Shown: piece after piece, positions 1-11,416 of the stretch
How positions within the stretch are numbered: the first letter of the stretch is position 1
Layout of the letters: every line of letters starts with the position of its first letter
Position numbers and translations under genes: made by a program
Assembly (NCBI GenBank): GCA_021234155.1
Contig: JAJEKV010000020.1
Coordinates: 1,250,938-1,314,937, forward strand
Reading direction: 5' to 3'
Source of the DNA: Isoetes taiwanensis
Taxonomy: Eukaryota > Streptophyta > Lycopodiopsida > Isoetales > Isoetaceae
DNA: 64,000 bases
Notes under the pieces: model-generated
What the model was told of the DNA's origin: nothing
What the model saw: the letters and a program-made list of their open reading frames with translations, nothing else
Databases searched by the model: none

Positions 1-758
1 CCCGACGATGCCGGACATTAGTCATGGATGTGTTGAATGGGCAGACACAATGGATTGTGTAGAGTGGAATATGCTGTGATGGACTTTGTAGAGCGGAATA
101 TGCTGTGATGGAATAGGTTTTGGTGCCAGTTGTGGAATGGAATAGATTTATTTCAATGGAATAGATTTATTTCATGCCTTTGACTTGGGATGGTTAATTC
201 TTCTATTAGATCTATAAAACAATGGATTGAAATGGAATCGACCTTTGAGCGGCGCTGCTATTGGCTCCCCAAACTGACTAGAGCAACCAGGAGGATTCAC
301 TTGGGTGAATCCTCTAAGCCATAGGAGGATTCGCTTGAGTGAATCCTAAGGATTCGCTTAAGTGAATCCTCTAATCAAATCACCCTAAAAAGCTCTGCAA
401 CAGGCCTATAAAGTGCAATCAAAGCATGCAGCAGGCCTATAAACTGACACCTGCCACTAGGAGGATTCGCTTGAGTGAATCCTCCAAGCCAAGGAGGATT
501 CGCTTGTGTGAATCCTGCGGATTCGCTTGAGTGAATCCTCCTTGGCTGCTCTAGTCAATTTAGGGAGCCAATAAAGTTGGTGATCTTCGAGGGTTCATCC
601 ATCTTTGTTAAAATACTTTCCATGTGGCCTATTCACGTGTGTCTGGCATTGGGCATTAATCGTGGATGTGTTAAATGGGCCATTAGTCGTGGATGTGTTA
701 AATGGGTAGAGTTAATGGAGTTTGCAGGTAGGAATAGAATATTGTAAGATTTATCATG
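1..758. repeat. Dispersed short repeats flanking a TIR element
   Basis: A motif of about 28 bp, containing GTGGATGTGTTAAATGGGC or a close variant, occurs near 15-45, 652-678 and 680-708. A second direct repeat (GCGGAATATGCTGTGATGGA-like) occurs near 62-110. No coding evidence was seen. The TIR element at 259-573 sits between the outer copies. Confidence 0.55.
259..573. mobile_element. Small TIR element (MITE-like) built from foldback units
   Basis: The ends are inverted repeats of about 40 bp. Each begins TATTGGCTCCC, followed by CYAAAYTGACTAGAGCARCC and AGGAGGATTC. The interior is a series of copies of GGATTCRCTTGRGTGAATCC, each of which is itself a hairpin. No ORF is present and no clear target-site duplication is visible, so the superfamily is not assigned. 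Confidence 0.6.
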
Positions 759-927
759 TAGATGAAATGGAGTATAAGATGTGAAGAGTATTTTGCATGA
801 TAATCTTGAACTGGAATGGAGAATGGACAATAAAAAAAAGGATGAAAGAGCAGACATTTTGTTTAAGTAGGAAGAAAATATTAGGACATGTAACGGAAAA
901 AAGTATGCACAAAGAAAACATGCATAC

Positions 928-1128
928 ACTATACAGACATCTAAGCAGGTAGGGTTTAATCCTACACTTACCTCTTGCATAGCATTAATTTCTATTGCCA
1001 CGAAAAGGATAATTGATAGGTATCATTACTATATAGACATCTAAGCAGGTAGGCTTTAATCCTACACTTACCTCTTGCATAGCATTAATTTCTATTGCCA
1101 ACGAAAAGGATAATTGATAGGTATCATT
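928..1128. repeat. 100-bp tandem duplication (2 copies)
   Basis: Two nearly identical copies lie 100 bp apart, each containing AGACATCTAAGCAGGTAGG and ending near TAATTGATAGGTATCATT. They differ by only a few substitutions and one indel. Nothing else is recognisable between 758 and 2050 apart from the microsatellite at 1361-1472. Confidence 0.85.
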
Positions 1129-1360
1129 ACTTTGTTTGGGATGATGTTAATAACATTTAAAAAAGAGCTAGACATTGAAAGAAATATGCTAGATGATGGT
1201 CAATTAGGTGGCATGCAACTAAATGCATAACACACCAAAGAAAAGCATATGGAAACTATAATGCGTATTTTAACCTATGAATATTTTGGACTTGATCATA
1301 AGATATTATTAGACAACATTGCATTATTATTGATTGTGTTTTGGTTATGTTACGGGAGAT

Positions 1361-1472
1361 CTTTTTTTTTTTTTTTAATTGTTGTTGTTGTTGTTGTTCT
1401 TTATTCTTTGTTCTTTATTCTTTATTCTTTATTCTTTATTCTTTATTCTTTATTCTTTATTCTTTATTCTTT
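1361..1472. repeat. Compound microsatellite: poly-T, (GTT)n, (CTTTATT)n
   Basis: A T run is followed by (GTT)n and then about nine copies of a CTTTATT heptamer. It could be the 3' tail of a retroelement, but no element body is recognisable upstream. Confidence 0.8.
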
Positions 1473-2053
1473 TATTCTTGTAAAAGGCAAATGTTGTCAT
1501 GTTAACTTCCTAGGGATGTGGGGAACTGTCGAAAGGCTGGTGATTTGCAAGTTCCAATAGGCTACAAAGGCTTTTCTCAGTATACTATCCACAGCCAGGT
1601 TTCAAGAAAAGTGATAATGGTTATCTGGCTTCACCAGATACAGTGATAAGAAGTGTTTAGGATAGGGAATTTTTTGGGAGTGTTCTTTTGTTTACCAAAG
1701 GAAACCTCAAATGACAAGCAATTGATGATATGAATGGTGTAATCATTCTCCATGGTATTTTGTGAATTTGATTTGGGTATTAAACCTTATATGGTTAAGC
1801 ATGGGATATTTTCCTTTTCCTTCTCTTCACAAGCTGGAATTGAGTTCACAAATGATGGCATGTCACCATAAAATTGTTTCATCTAGATATTTGATTTGGT
1901 GTATACCTTGCCATTTTTGGGTGCATGTTATGGCAAAAATATGGGCATAATGCTGTGACGGCTAAGCATTGTCTTTATGGTGAAATAGGAAAATACGAAT
2001 TTCTTTGTATATTGTAATATAACTTTGAAAATTAGGGTTGCACATAAGCGGCG

Positions 2054-2562
2054 ATGGAAAAAAGCTTAACGAATGCTAGAAGAGAAAAAAAAAACAGTTA
2101 GACAATGTACCTCTGGAATCGGAGCTGGCCTCCAAGTATACAATTGTGCTAGTAAGATGTAGAACAGGCGGTAGCAAGTGCATTAGAAAATGGACCTGTA
2201 AAATGTCTTTATATAGCAGAAAGAAAGAGGATTCAGCCGCCCTGATTGATCTATGCATGCATCTTGATGTCCAATTCCAGCTAGAGTTGGGCATGGCCCG
2301 TAGGAAAGGGGATCTGAACATGGCTACTAGAAGAAGAATTGAGGAGGAAACTGCCAAGGAGGCCAAGGCTGCCAAGAAGATGAAGCCATTTTCATTCCAC
2401 AAAAAAGTAGTGGCAGCAAAAGCCATTACAGAGCCTGATGCTCTTGATAAGGGTAATTCCTCTATTGTAAAGGCCTCTGAGAATTTGCAGCAAGGGAGTG
2501 AGTTAGCAAGCACTGCACAAAAGGGATGCATCTCAAACTCTGGACATTCCAGCATCTACTAA
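2054..2562 (+). pseudogene. Unrecognised basic protein ORF, frameshifted near its start
   Basis: From about 2100 to 2562 one frame stays open for about 150 codons and looks coding. It is rich in Lys, Arg and Glu, contains SKCIRKWTCKMSLYSRKKED, and then shows a helical charged stretch (RRRIEEETAKEAKAAKKMKP) before a Ser-rich tail. An ATG at 2054 starts MEKSLTNARREKKK, but a run of ten A at 2085-2094 leaves it one base out of frame with the long ORF. This suggests an indel in the homopolymer, or else an upstream exon. I do not recognise the family. It could be a fragment of a larger nuclear protein. Confidence 0.4.
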
Positions 2563-3599
2563 TCAGGTTGGAAGCTTTGTCAATTTTATCTGAGAATCTT
2601 ACTTATTCAGAATTAGATGCCCTTTATGGATTTAATTGTAGATGATTGCTTTATTCTGAGATGCAATATCGATCTAGATATGTTAGTGATAAGAAGCATT
2701 AACCATCTTTCTAGATCTAGTCTTTTCACACAATTATTTGCTATAATTTTCACCTTTATGACAGAACTAGGGGACATAGTTAGTATCGTTTTTCAGATCT
2801 GAATTATACAGCATATAGATACTGATGAAATTAATATTTTAAGTATTAAGTTTTCGATTTTGATACTCCTGCTTGTTCCCAACATTGTAGGCAGTTTGAC
2901 TTTCTGCCCTTGATCTATTAGCCTAGACTATGATTAAATGACATGCATGGTACTGGTCTACATGACAATGTCCAGATTTAGCAGTCTGCTTAAGGCTGGT
3001 TTCCTACTTTATAATACTGTTCAGATAAGGTGGAATGGTATACATCAGATTCTGCCCCTATATCCAAGCATGCTTGCATGATGGAATATGCTGATTTGAT
3101 GTCCATAGGAAGTAAATAAATTATAAAGGTAGTTGGAAAGAGTATTGGGATTGTGGTTTTGATAACTTGGGGCATTGATATTGATGCATCCTGCAAAAAT
3201 GAATGTATCATATCTTTTGAGTGCTATGCTAGTTGCTAGTAATTTTTTCTTCTTACAGCCAGTTTAACGACTTAGACTTACATATCCTCATGTCATGCTT
3301 TGCCATTATTGCATACCGCATGGTAGTTGTACTGATCATAATTTGTTTGCTGGCCTAGTTGCTAGAATTATATTATATGAAGTAAACTTGGTTCTTTTTT
3401 TATACTTGACTGATGGGATATAATGCACTAAGAGGATTATATTGGCATTATGGAGAGTGATTGCCTCTGTATTTTTTGCTTTGATTATAGAGCAGTAGCG
3501 AACCTGAATTGTAGTTTAATGTGTAATGGTTACAAGTGGCCTAACAATAAGATTCTAAGGGACCTAAGAGTAAACTGCATGCTAAAAGTAATACTTTCA
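2563..3599. other. Non-coding, AT-rich
   Basis: No gene, RNA or repeat was recognised between the ORF ending at 2562 and the CACTA boundary. The short ORFs here look random. Confidence 0.5.
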
Positions 3600-3627
3600 C
3601 ACTACAAGAGGATGGGGGTATAGTGTC
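3600..3627 (+). repeat. CACTA 5' terminal inverted repeat
   Basis: CACTACAAGAG with TATAGTGTC about 10 bp further in. It pairs with 14456-14483. A flanking TCA precedes it. Confidence 0.9.
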
Positions 3628-3787
3628 AATCCTTGTGACAAGTCCTATGTGTAGTGACAAATTTGTGTCGACTACTACTATCTTGACACAAAGTGCTTGT
3701 GTTGCAACATTTCATTGTCTTCTTTGTTGTTATCCTGTTGATTATATTTGTAAAGCATATTGTTAGAAATTTCATAACTATATATCA

Positions 3788-4747
3788 ATAATAGAGCTTC
3801 CTCTCTTACCTCATCAGAATCATCCATATAACATATAGCCTGAATGTAAAAAAAAGTACGTGTAAGAACAATGTATGAATACGACGTTGAAATGACAAAA
3901 TGTACAAATATGCTTACATCAATGGTTCTTTTCCTTTCTTTGATTTTGTCTTAAATACTACACCCGGGCTTGTTCCCTTGATATAATCCATAGCCTTGTG
4001 CTAAGGTAGAAAAACAAAAATATAAATTTACATGAAAAAAGTATAGAACAAGCATTGAGCAAACTCACCTTTCCTGGCACAAACCCTTTAGAAACCATTC
4101 TTTTCTTGAATGCCTCGTATCCACCTTTTTCTAATATTTCTTTCAACATGTCATCGGTAGGCATCGAGCCCCAATCTCGAAACTACATTAGTTCACAATA
4201 GAGTAGATTGAAACACAATCCCAAAAAAGGAAAAATTCAAGACAAAAGCATTAGAGAGAAAGAACAACTACTTACAAATTTAGTTTTCAATGATATTATC
4301 CCTCCAGAACCAGTGCGTTGTCGCTTTTCCCGTTTGGATGCCGCATACTTTTGACGTTCATAAGTTTTTCCAACATGATTCTACAAACCTCTTCCAAGAC
4401 TCCTCGTCCACATGCATTGGTCTTGTACCATTATCAGCACGAACATTTCTTCGAAGATTATCCCTACATAAAAAGAAATTCATATAAAATCACAACTAGA
4501 CAAATAAATTCCAATATAATCTCACCTCCAATGTCTCCATCTTTTCTTCAAAAATCTTATAATATCCATCTCACTAAGTCCATCCCCAAACTGAATGTCT
4601 TTTGTATGTGGCGAGGCTTAATTTGTTTGAAATGTTTGTCCACATCCCTGCAATATGTCTTCATAGCATCTGAGGCTTTCTGCTCAAATTCTTTACCTGC
4701 GTCATCTCTAAGAAGATCCCCTTTGCAAAAGAACACCTAATTTTAAT
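3788..4747 (-). pseudogene. 3' exons of the second CACTA gene (decayed)
   Basis: On the minus strand a chain of open segments is bounded by plausible GT-AG sites. The segments lie at about 4737-4520 (contains KEFEQKASDAMKTYCRDVDK), 4467-4277 (ends at a GTAAG donor), 4185-4075 (contains MPTDDMLKEILEKGGYEAF; donor GTGAG), 3999-3918 (contains HKAMDYIKGTSPGVVFKTKS) and a short exon near 3818-3789. The W..FVE spacing followed by basic residues recalls plant Ptta/En/Spm accessory proteins (Transposase_24), but I could not confirm this. At least two frame changes within the exons indicate decay. It lies downstream of the exons at 7464-6208 on the same strand and may be the same gene. Confidence 0.45.
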
Positions 4748-6207
4748 ATCTTGTTAGCATCAATACTTAAGATAAACAGGGCTGCTGCAGAACAACACCT
4801 CCTCCCAGCAGCACTAACTCTACCCAATGAATTGGAACAACCCCAAAACTCTACAAATGCACCACTAAACTATGCTAAAACTGGCATGCAAGCCCCCCTG
4901 CACTATCTTCTACATGCAGCCAAGAATCTAAACAGGCCTGCAAGCGCCCTGCAAACAGGCCCGCAACAACAACCTATAGATATAAAAGAGGTTTCCCATC
5001 AAACCTGAAATGTGTAAAAATAGAATACTGCTAATAGCAAAAATCGGGCAGAAGAAGGCATGCTCCTACTATGACATCCTTTGGAAAAGCATACCTAGAT
5101 TAAAATATCTTGTTAGACCTTTGGAGAATGATGAGAACAAAAATGAACATTTGAAAATCCATTTGAACAAAAAATGATGAGAAAAATGTTTAGGAAGAGT
5201 GGTACTATGATGTTCTGTTTGATTGCGATTGAACATGTAGACTGAATAAACTATTAAATAATGGACGAAGCAGATTACCTACATGGAAAAGGGTCAACAG
5301 CTGCGAGTAGCCCACATCAAGAAAGGATTGATCGAATTCTAAAATGAGGAAAGCTGCAGAATGCCCACAAAGCTTATGACGGCATAACCATAGCCAAAAA
5401 CTGAAAAGGTCATTCCGTAAACTGACAGTACTAGTGGCAGCAGACCTACCGGAGCTAATATACCAAACTAAAAACGAAAAATAAGAAAAACTGAGGCAGA
5501 AGCTTGGTTTGATGAAATGCGAGCTTTTTGAGCAGCTCAAGCTTAGAGTTTTGCAGCCATGAAGATGAAACAGGGGATTTTGAGAGCAGGGTTCTGGCTT
5601 CTCATACTGTGGGTCGAGATACTGTGCATGGCTGTCATTCTCCACAGGCCGAGATACTGTGCATGGCTGTCATTCTCCATATGTTAGACCACAGGGACCT
5701 TTAGGGATCCTTAGGCTTACCAGATTGACTGAATTGTCAAGGGCAGAATGCCAAGAATTTAGCAAGTTGTCAAGGGCAGAATGCCAATTTAGCATTCCAG
5801 AATCTATCATTTTACATAGGATGACCATAGCCATATCAAATATCAAAATCAGTGAATCATAAATGAGATACTCACACAAGCTATTAAAAAGAAAGTTCCA
5901 TATCTTGAGCTTAACATCCACAAATTGAAAAGAAATGGAAAATGTCATCACATCCTCCGTCCCATTCCGAAAGGAATTTGCTACAGCACGTTGTCATTGT
6001 TCACGTGCTTTCCTATAATCTCATGCTTTCCTGTTATCTGTCCACTTAAATTCAGAGGAAAATATTCTTAAAGTATAGACCATAAATTTCACTTTACGTT
6101 ACTTTTATAATGTAATCCACCTATGCCCTTTTACAATGCTTACTCGAGATGCAAGAGATAGAAAATTAAAAACTTAAGGATGCATGCACAAATTACATAC
6201 CTGAGAT
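4748..6207. other. Probable intron/spacer of the minus-strand CACTA gene
   Basis: No recognisable coding domain. A direct repeat (GAGATACTGTGCATGGCTGTCATTCT-like unit of about 42 bp) is present twice around 5610-5680. A second short direct repeat (TTGTCAAGGGCAGAATGCCAA-like) lies at 5733-5790. Confidence 0.45.
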
Positions 6208-7464
6208 CTAGATACTTCGTACCTCATATTTAGATAATTTCCTGAACTGCACGCTGTAAGAGAGATCAACCTCAACTGTTTGGTCTTCAGGTTCAACATC
6301 AGAAGAGCGAGAGTCTTCACCATCACTATCATCCTCGCTAGATGATGATGAAGCACTCAATACCACATTCCTGTTTAAGACGATAGAACCTGCAGATTTT
6401 CTTTTCCTTTTGCCTCCTTGTTTTGAAGTTTCTGCTTCTGGGATATTGCAGGAACTCGATGAGCGTCGATGCTCCTCCAACCTAGAAAGAAAGTTCAGCA
6501 AAAAGTCCAGCAAAAGGTTCAGCAAAAATCCAGCAAACACTTTGAGCAAACGGTCCAGCAAAAATCCAGCAAACACTTTGAGCAAACAGTCCAGCAAAAG
6601 GTAGCAAAAATCCAGCAAACACTTTGAGCGATTCCCTGTGCCTTCATACACGTTTAGTCTATCTTTAAGACCAGGGTTATACAAAAAGATCATCAATGTA
6701 GAATTTCTTATAAATACAGTAGCTAAAATTACAATTCCTTGCGAAGAAAGAAGACTTTGAAAAGTTATAAGAAAGAAGGCTTGTCTACCTAATGAAATTC
6801 CAATTACAGTTCTCATTCAAAGGATTTGGCATTCTTGGCTGTACACTCCTCCTAATAAATATGACGAGAGGAAAGATGAAGTTGTGGATATAGGTAGTGC
6901 CCTTAATCCGGTATACATAGCACTGCCCTTCAAGAAAGAACCAAGCATATAATAACAGGCAAAGTTCTACAAGTCATACATGGTCCAGAGATATGCTTCT
7001 AAGGAAAAGATATGTCCTAATTACGCAATATTTGGAGCTGAAACGTTTTAGCAAGCAAAGATGCAGATTCTCAGGCAAAATCTTAATGAGGTCAGAAACT
7101 TTTTTACGAAATAATGGCACCAAGAATAGTGGTTCCTAGCTTCAGAAAACATGAGCAGGATCAATGCAAACTCAATATTATTTCATAGCAATCAAATTCT
7201 CACAGTTCGGATGTCAGGAGCAAAGCTGAAAGATGCATAAATGAATCGTATAATTTACCTTTCCTTTCCATTCTTTTTCTTGTGCAACTCGTTTCCAGAG
7301 TCATCATTTTTGTCTTCAGTATTTCTTTGAATCCTCTTCTCCAATTCTGTCATTAGGGCAGCCAGAACACCTTCTGGCACATTGGCCATGAAATTTTCCA
7401 GCGTACCTCCATTAGACTCCTCCGTAGATACACTTTTGCCCTTGTCGGATCTGTTGGAAGCCAC
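6208..7464 (-). CDS. Second CACTA-encoded gene: nuclear-type acidic/basic protein, two spliced exons
   Basis: Exon A (7464-7259) encodes a Ser/Asn-rich start followed by GVLAALMTELEKRIQRNTED and a Lys-rich end. It stops at an AAAG|GTAAAT donor in phase 2. Exon B starts after TTTCTTTCTAG at 6481 with a single G that completes the split Arg codon, so the reading frame is continuous. Exon B carries GGKRKRKSAGS, a likely nuclear localisation signal, and an acidic Ser-rich stretch (SSSSSEDDSDGEDSRSS), then a stop at 6208. Donor-like GAG|GTACGA and CAG|GTATGT sites just before and after that stop may mean the gene continues towards 4747. The upstream side shows CTTTAG at 7465, so exon A is probably internal. 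The gene is divergent from TNP2. Its function is unknown; by position it could be the TNPA-like partner. Confidence 0.5.
6495..6632. repeat. Minisatellite next to the exon B acceptor
   Basis: Imperfect tandem units built on TCCAGCAAAAATCCAGCAAA and CACTTTGAGCAAAC, about 3-4 copies. It lies inside the intron ending at 6482, so the apparent LLLKVFAGFLL repeats in the long minus-strand ORF are probably not translated. Confidence 0.7.
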
Positions 7465-7835
7465 TAAAGACCAGAAGAATGGAAAAAATTAGAAACTGTC
7501 AATGATATAAATGCAAATGCAACTGAGGAAATCTAAAAGCAGAAACTTTTTTGCCAGCATTTTTATATTCTGCTTGAGTCAAGATGCTTACTGATGGTGC
7601 TTTGCGATCGCAAACGAAACCTAGAAGAGCAGGCACTACTTAGGAAGAATCAATCAAGATTTATTGGTGCTCGACATGAACTAAGGTAATCCATCCCCCG
7701 CCATTTTTCTGTTCCAAACGGATCCTTGTTTTTTTTTCCATTTTTTCATTTTTTTTTTCTTGCCATTCTTAGCCATCATTATCTTTATCTCATCAACCAA
7801 GTAGGAAACGGGCTAGATGAGATCCAAGCAAAGCT
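7465..7835. promoter_or_regulatory. Spacer between divergent CACTA genes
   Basis: About 370 bp separate the first visible exons of the two divergently oriented CACTA genes. The stretch includes T-rich tracts at 7727-7760. A shared promoter here is an inference from orientation only; no confident TATA box was identified. Confidence 0.3.
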
Positions 7836-9114
7836 TTCTATCTCCATCGGCGCAGTTGTTGGTGCAACAAATGTAAAGGCAAGTCTAATCGTTCTTATCG
7901 GATTCGTCAAGAATATGAAGCAAGATTCGGTCTTTGTCAGAGCCGACCAACTCACTTGATGAAGGACATCATCTTGAAGAGAATGAAAATAGTGTAAGTT
8001 ATTTCTTACAATTGATAAATTCATTTTAATATTTATACTTCATATCGACGTATATTTGTTTGTGGCCTTCCCATCAATTTTTTCTGGATTGGCATTATAT
8101 CTTTGTTATTTTCTATTGTTACTTTTGATTATAGTCATTGTGGTATATGTAGTCCTCAGATGAAGCGTCTGGATCACACAATGCATTTGTTGGTGAGGAT
8201 GTGATTCACAAAACCATTATGGATTTTTTTCCAACAAATGAACAAACTAGTGGTGGCGAAATTAACGATGGTGAGCATACGGGTAATATGGCGACTCATA
8301 TGGGGAAAATACAACATATCTCAACAATGAAGCAAGCAAACCATTGTTCCCTAATGCCCGTGCTTCTCGCCTTGCAACATGCATGTTGATTCTAAATCTC
8401 CAACACAAAGTTGGTTGGAGCAACAACAATGTGTCCGAACTTTTCAGGTATGTATAGGCAAGTCATTCTTTTGTTTTTATGTGGATGTAAAAATTACATA
8501 AGTATGACTACTTGAATTTTTTATAGCCTTGATAAGATATTACCAGATGGACATTGTCTTCCAAAATCTAGGCAGGAGGCTAGAGAATTATTACGTTCTT
8601 TCGGATTGGAGTATAATATTGTGCATGCATGCATTAATGATTGCGTGCTATTCCGCAAAGACTATGCAAATGAGAACGATATGAAGAAGGTAGAAAAACA
8701 AAGGTGGCGAGAAAAGCATTATGTCACATGCCTATAATCTCTCGACTTCATCGTATGTTTCGATCATCAACAATTGCAAAACTCATGGAAAATCATGCAC
8801 ATCATCGTAGCACTGATGGAAAAATGAGAATCCCTGCAGATGGAGCCTTGTGGAAACAGATTGAAGAGAAGGGGCCCATATTTGCATTGGAACCTCGCAA
8901 TATTAGGTTTGGGCTAGGAATTGATGGTGTATGTCTATGGGGTTCTAGGTCATCCTCACATAGTGTGTGGCATGTGGCCGTTATCAATTATAATATCCCA
9001 CCATGGTTGGCGACAAAACCTGGCTACATCATGTTGACTTTGATTATTCCAGGTACGCATGTGCATATAATTTTATATATACTTTACTTTATATATTAAG
9101 CATAAAATAGAATA

Positions 9115-9473
9115 TCCCATCGATCCGAGACATCGGATCGCCATTCTAGAATGGGACGAGCATGCATGTTTTGCATGCATGCGGGCGGCGCATGCCCATT
9201 CTGCTTGGGAGTTCGCTATTTTAGGCGCGTTTCTGCTTCGACTTCTCATCGGCGCTTCCTCTTCTCTCTCAGCAGTATCTTATTCTCTTTGATTTGTTTC
9301 CAGGCAGGGGAGGGGCTTCTTCCTGCCTGGTTTGGCCAATTTGGCGTTCTTTCATGCTGTCCTTTTCGGCCTTTAGCCTTCATCCTGTGACCTTCGTCCT
9401 CGATTCTAGTTTGTTAAGGAAGTCCTTTGGTATTCGGGCGGTTTGTTGGTTTCATGCGAGTCCCATTCTAGAA
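9115..9473 (+). mobile_element. Structured repeat family A, internally deleted copy
   Basis: It shares its first about 180 bp and last about 45 bp with the adjacent copy at 9474-10131. It starts TCCCATCGATCCGAG and ends GTCCCATTCTAGAA. The 5' part is a run of perfect palindromes: CGATCCGA..TCGGATCG, CCATTCTAGAATGG, and GCATGCATG with a TTTT loop. There is no coding potential. It lies in an intron of the transposase gene. Confidence 0.75.
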
Positions 9474-10131
9474 TCCCATCGATCCGAGACATCGGATCGC
9501 CATTCTAGAATGGGACGAGCATGCATGTTTTGCATGCATGCGGGCGGCGCATGCCCATTCTGCTTGGGAGTTCGCTATTTTAAGGCGGCGTTTACGCCGA
9601 CTTCTCATCGGCGCTTCCTCTTCTCTCTCAGCAGTATCTTATTCTCTTTGAACCCACCCTCCCCTTCTTTGTTATTGTATTTTTATCGCGTGGCATGCGC
9701 GTAATCAGCCCCTCCACTCTGGGAGGTTTGTTTTGTCTTGTTGTTTTGTTGGTGATGTGCAGGTACAGGTTAGCAAGCGGCATCTGTTTCGACTTTTCCA
9801 TTCATGGGTTTTGGGAGCGATTTTTATGCCTTCCGTTTGTCCAAGCCCCTTGCCGAAGGCTTATCACTAGGGTTTTTCCTCGAAAACCCGAAAGGGCGGG
9901 GTTTTTTAATCCCGGTGATAAGCTTTCGGCAGGTACACTAGCCCAGTCTCTATTAGCATTGTATTTTGTTGGGGTCCAAATGATATAATTGGATTTTCCC
10001 TTTATTTTTTATGGGTAGTTCGCATGTGTGCGGCTACCCACTATCCACCATTGTAGAAAATCTGCTGAGATGAATGAGAAGCAAGTCTAAGTCGGGCGGT
10101 TTGTTGGTTTCATGCGAGTCCCATTCTAGAA
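9474..10131 (+). mobile_element. Structured repeat family A, full copy (658 bp)
   Basis: It is joined head-to-tail to the shorter copy; the last bases of one run directly into the first bases of the next. Near-terminal inverted repeats (ATTCTAGAATGGGAC at the left, GTCCCATTCTAGAAT at the right) bracket most of it. At about 9855-9931 it contains a fold with a 16-bp outer stem, GCCGAAGGCTTATCAC / GTGATAAGCTTTCGGC, enclosing two small hairpins. The same fold is at the LINE 3' end. No protein is encoded. Its transposition mechanism is not known from the sequence. Confidence 0.75.
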
Positions 10132-10656
10132 TTGCAGGAAAATATAAAGTTTCGAATATGGACATCTACTTGGAACCTCTAGTAGATGAACTTGAGGTCT
10201 TATGGAAGGGAGTGCGTATGTATGACATTTCTAGAACTCCACATGACTTTACATTCCATGGGATGTTATGCTTTACTCTTCATGACTATCCAGGTTTTTC
10301 TGAAGCTTCAGGTATGATATAACAGGTATAGTGCAAAATTATATCAAATTTCACTTGTTATTTTAATGCTTCTTCTTTTATTCTCATTGTAGGCCTACAA
10401 ACAAGTGGTGCATGTGGTTGTCCATCTTGTGGGACTAGCTTAGCCTCTTACAGATCAAAATATCTAAAAAAACAAATATATTTGGGGCATAAAAAATACT
10501 TGCCAGATGGCCATTCTGCACGTGGCTCTAATAAGATGCCGAGGCCAAAGCGATGGACACCCAAGGATTGGTTGGATGCGTGGCAAGAGAAGAACCCCGA
10601 TGTGGATTACTTGATTGGTTATGAGGATGGCAATGCAAAACCTCCTCCTGGAATGA

Positions 10657-11416
10657 AGCACTTGTTTATTTTTTACAGGTTGGAGTATTGGACTGACTTG
10701 GAGTTGGTCCATCTACTTGATCCTATGCACATTTTCAAAAATGTTGCACATTCTCTTTGGCAGCATTTAACAGGAGAATGGGAAACCTTGGCTGCTAGAT
10801 TGGATCTGAAAGAGCAAAAAATAAAAAAGAAATATTGGCCCATTGAGAGGAAAGGCAAGAAGACCCTGACATGGAAACAAGGCGCATGGGTTTTGGGAAA
10901 GAAACAACAGATTGAAGTGAATAAGAGGATAGCAAAGGTGCGCACACCAACTGGATATGGGGCTTCTTTAAGAAAGGCATTTACAAAAAAAGATAGCCTC
11001 ACTGGATTAAAGACACATGATTGGCACAAGTTTCTCCAGGAAGTGGTTGTCTATTTTTTACAGGTTGGAGTATTTGGAGTTGGTCCATCTACTTGATCCT
11101 ATGCACATTTTCAAAAATGTTGCACATTCTCTTTGACAGCATTTAACAGGAGAATGGGAAACCTTGGCTGCTAGATTGGATCTGAAAGAGCAAAAAATAA
11201 AAAAGAAATATTGGCCCATTGAGAGGAAAGGCAAGAAGACCCTGACATGGAAACAAGGCTCATGGGTTTTGGGAAAGAAACAACAGATTGAAGTGAATAA
11301 GAGGATAGCAAAGGTGCGCACACCAACTGGATATGGGGCTTCTTTAAGAAAGGCATTTACAAAAAAAGGTAGCCTCACTGGATTAAAGACACGTGATTGG
11401 CACAAGTTTCTCCAGG
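10657..11416 (+). repeat. Tandem duplication inside the transposase exon
   Basis: Roughly 10660-11040 is repeated at 11045-11416 with very few differences. The second copy lacks 9 bp near its start and has TGA where the first copy reads TGG in the SLWQHLTGE segment. Only the second copy is followed by an intron donor (CTCCAG|GTATG). The duplication would insert a second copy of the transposase core segment. Confidence 0.9.

Noticed and set aside
6497-6816. N-terminal part of the long minus-strand ORF with FAGFLL repeats
   Set aside because: It lies in the intron before the exon B acceptor at 6482; phase-matched splicing to the exon at 7259 explains the real coding part.
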